From NCBI GenBank assembly GCA_016287555.1, contig JAEFAK010000022.1, positions 1 through 14,208 on the forward strand: a DNA stretch of 14,208 nucleotides, in the 5' to 3' direction. The position numbers and the translations under genes were made by a program. The notes below the pieces were generated by a model that saw nothing but the letters and a program-made list of their open reading frames with translations, did no database searches and was not told the origin of the DNA. Each line of letters begins with the position of its first letter. The stretch's first letter is position 1. This stretch comes from Oscillospiraceae bacterium. GTDB lineage: Bacteria; Bacillota; Clostridia; Oscillospirales; Oscillospiraceae. Below are positions 12,642 through 14,208 of the stretch, piece after piece.

Positions 12642-14208
12642 TTACCTCTCCTCCCGCTGAATGGCGCTGAAGGCTTCCAGCTCCGCCTGCTCACGCGGCA
12701 GGCCCCGCTCCTCCAGCTGTAGAATGGCCGTACGCATGCGGCGGAAATCGTTGGGAAGGATCTTTTTGAACAGAGGCAGCGTCTCTTCCCAGTTTTCGAG
12801 TACGGTCCGTCCCCGGGGCGAGCCGGTCTCGGCCACATGGCGGGAGATCAGCTCACGCAGCTCCGCGGCATCGGCTTTCTCCGTGACGGCGCTCATGGTC
12901 ACGAGATCCTTGTTGATCAGCCGATACAGCTCGTGCCTCTCGTCGAGCACGTAGGCGGTCCCTCCGGACATGCCCGCGGCGAAGTTCTTTCCCACGGGCC
13001 CGAGGATCACCGCGGTGCCGCCGGTCATGTATTCACAGCCGTGGTCGCCCACGCCTTCCACTACGGCGCGCGCTCCGGAGTTGCGCACGCAGAAGCGCTC
13101 GCCCGCCATGCCGTTTATATACGCCTCGCCGCCGGTGGCGCCGTACAGAGCGACGTTGCCCACGATGATGTTTTCCCCGGGATTGATGACGCTCTCTTCG
13201 CTCGGACGGAGCACGAGCTTCCCGCCGGACAGGCCCTTTCCGAAATAGTCGTTGCTGTCTCCGGTCAGGCGGATCGTCATCCCTTTGGGGATAAACGCGC
13301 CGAAGGACTGGCCGCCTCCGCCGCGGGCCTTTACGGTGACGGTGTCGTCCGGGAGCGGGGAGGAGCGGCGCCGGGTGATCTCGGAGCCGAGGATCGTGCC
13401 GAAGGTCCTGTCCACACTGGATACGGGGATCTCCACGGTCTTGGGAACACCCGTGCGGATCGTCTCCTCAAACGCGGGCAGCAGCACGCGCAGATCCGCT
13501 GTTTTTTCCAGCGCAAAGTCATAGACCGCCTCGCTTCGGAAGTGTACCGGGGCGTCGACGCCGTTGTCCAGCAGGGCTGAGATCGAAACAGTCCCAAGCC
13601 GCGGTCCGGAGACGTCTTCGCGCCGCTTGAGAAGACTGCGTCTGCCTACCAGCTCCTCCACCGTGCGCACACCGAGCCGCGCCATGATGCCGCGCAGCTC
13701 CTCCGCCACGAAAAGCATGAAGTTCATCACATATTCCGGTTTCCCGCGGAAGCGGCAGCGCAGCTCGGGATTCTGGGTCGCCACCCCGGCAGGGCAGGTG
13801 TCCAGATTGCACACACGCATCATCACGCAACCCAGACAGATGAGGGGGGCCGTGGCGAAGCCGAATTCTTCGGCGCCGAGGATCGCGGCGACCGCCACGT
13901 CCCGCCCGGTGAGCAGCTTGCCGTCCGTCTCCAGGATCACGCGCTCTCTCAGTCCGTTTTCGATCAGCGTTCGGTGGGCCTCCGCCAGCCCAAGTTCCCA
14001 GGGGAGCCCCGCGTTGTGGATGGAGTTGCGCGGAGCGGCGCCCGTTCCTCCGTCGTAGCCGGAGATCAGCACCACCTGCGCGCCGGCCTTGGCCACGCCG
14101 GAGGCAATGGTCCCAACTCCGGCCTCGGAAACCAGCTTCACGCTGATGCGCGCGTAGCGATTGGCGTTTTTCAGATCGTAAATGAGCTGGGCCAGGTCCT
14201 CGATGGAA
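12642..14208 (-). CDS. gltB: Glutamate synthase large (alpha) subunit, C-terminal third (partial)
   Basis: GltB takes the amide from glutamine and reduces the 2-iminoglutarate formed from 2-oxoglutarate to glutamate on FMN. Only 521 codons are present, and the frame is open to the right edge (full GltB is about 1,500 residues). The first visible residues, SIEDLAQLIYDLKNANRYAR then ISVKLVSEAGVGTIASGVAKA and GYDGGTGAAP, belong to the FMN synthase barrel. Cys127, Cys133 and Cys138 of this fragment (CVMMRVCNLDTC, C-x5-C-x4-C) match the [3Fe-4S] ligands. The remainder is the C-terminal beta-helix domain with its glycine-rich repeats (SNDYFGKGLSGGKLV, GNVALYGATGGEAYINGMAGE, GCEYMTGGTAVILG). The glutaminase and central domains lie outside the window. 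A GTG inside the open frame at 14141 is not the start, because the conserved sequence continues upstream of it. Ile codons are almost all ATC/ATT (about 1 ATA in 29). Confidence 0.98.
   Translation of the reverse strand, partial: SIEDLAQLIYDLKNANRYARISVKLVSEAGVGTIASGVAKAGAQVVLISGYDGGTGAAPRNSIHNAGLPWELGLAEAHRTLIENGLRERVILETDGKLLTGRDVAVAAILGAEEFGFATAPLICLGCVMMRVCNLDTCPAGVATQNPELRCRFRGKPEYVMNFMLFVAEELRGIMARLGVRTVEELVGRRSLLKRREDVSGPRLGTVSISALLDNGVDAPVHFRSEAVYDFALEKTADLRVLLPAFEETIRTGVPKTVEIPVSSVDRTFGTILGSEITRRRSSPLPDDTVTVKARGGGGQSFGAFIPKGMTIRLTGDSNDYFGKGLSGGKLVLRPSEESVINPGENIIVGNVALYGATGGEAYINGMAGERFCVRNSGARAVVEGVGDHGCEYMTGGTAVILGPVGKNFAAGMSGGTAYVLDERHELYRLINKDLVTMSAVTEKADAAELRELISRHVAETGSPRGRTVLENWEETLPLFKKILPNDFRRMRTAILQLEERGLPREQAELEAFSAIQREER

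Larger units (their letters stand above)
1..14208 (-). other. Probable single operon of glutamine-using enzymes
   Basis: Nine genes on one strand: gltB, gltD, the PEP-binding-domain gene, purB, guaA, pyrG, purF, carA and carB. Junctions in order are 2 bases, 25 bases (with the chosen start), a 1-base overlap, 12 bases, 13 bases, a 4-base overlap, 3 bases and an 8-base overlap. None leaves room for a promoter plus leader or for a hairpin terminator, so internal control would have to lie inside coding sequence. The promoter must be beyond the right edge, before gltB or further upstream. Co-transcription is inferred from spacing, not shown. Confidence 0.8.

Noticed and set aside
14139..14141. 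GTG at 14141 as the start of a short glutamate-synthase-like gene
   Set aside because: The frame stays open to the right edge and the residues before it (SIEDLAQLIYDLK) match the GltB synthase barrel, so this is an internal codon of a cut gene.

Overview
The window is a gene-dense, high-GC (about 60% by eye) bacterial segment. All nine genes lie on the minus strand, so transcription runs from the right edge to the left. No gap exceeds about 16 bases and several genes overlap, which is what a single long operon looks like. The protein types suggest an anaerobic Bacillota/Clostridia-like bacterium: a Bacillus-type PurF with a short propeptide and Fe-S cysteines, a long human/clostridial-type PurB, and a Firmicutes-like CarA/CarB pair. 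Free use of ATA (Ile) and AGG/AGA (Arg) in a GC-rich background would also fit other groups such as Synergistota, so the assignment is tentative.

In order of transcription: gltB (C-terminal third only, cut by the right edge) and gltD encode the two subunits of NAD(P)H-dependent glutamate synthase. Next is a protein of about 861 residues with a PEP-synthase/PPDK-type nucleotide-binding domain and no assigned function. It is followed by purB (adenylosuccinate lyase), guaA (GMP synthase), pyrG (CTP synthase), purF (amidophosphoribosyltransferase), carA, and the first half of carB (carbamoyl-phosphate synthase), which is cut by the left edge.

The common thread is glutamine. GltBD, GuaA, PyrG, PurF and CarAB all take the amide nitrogen of glutamine and release glutamate. 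The cluster therefore groups glutamine-consuming enzymes across three pathways (glutamate synthesis, purines, and pyrimidines/arginine) rather than one linear pathway. PurB is the only recognised member that does not use glutamine. The orphan ATP-grasp protein in the middle has no known place in this scheme and is the most interesting gene here.

A second notable signal is a sharp change in codon choice inside purB. The first 14 Ile codons contain no ATA, while 9 of the last 10 are ATA. The ATA-rich style then continues through guaA, pyrG and carB, while the genes upstream of purB mostly use ATC/ATT. This points to recombination within purB or to a join between two templates in the assembly. 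No RNA gene, mobile element, CRISPR array, promoter or terminator was found. There is no gene-free stretch over 300 bases.
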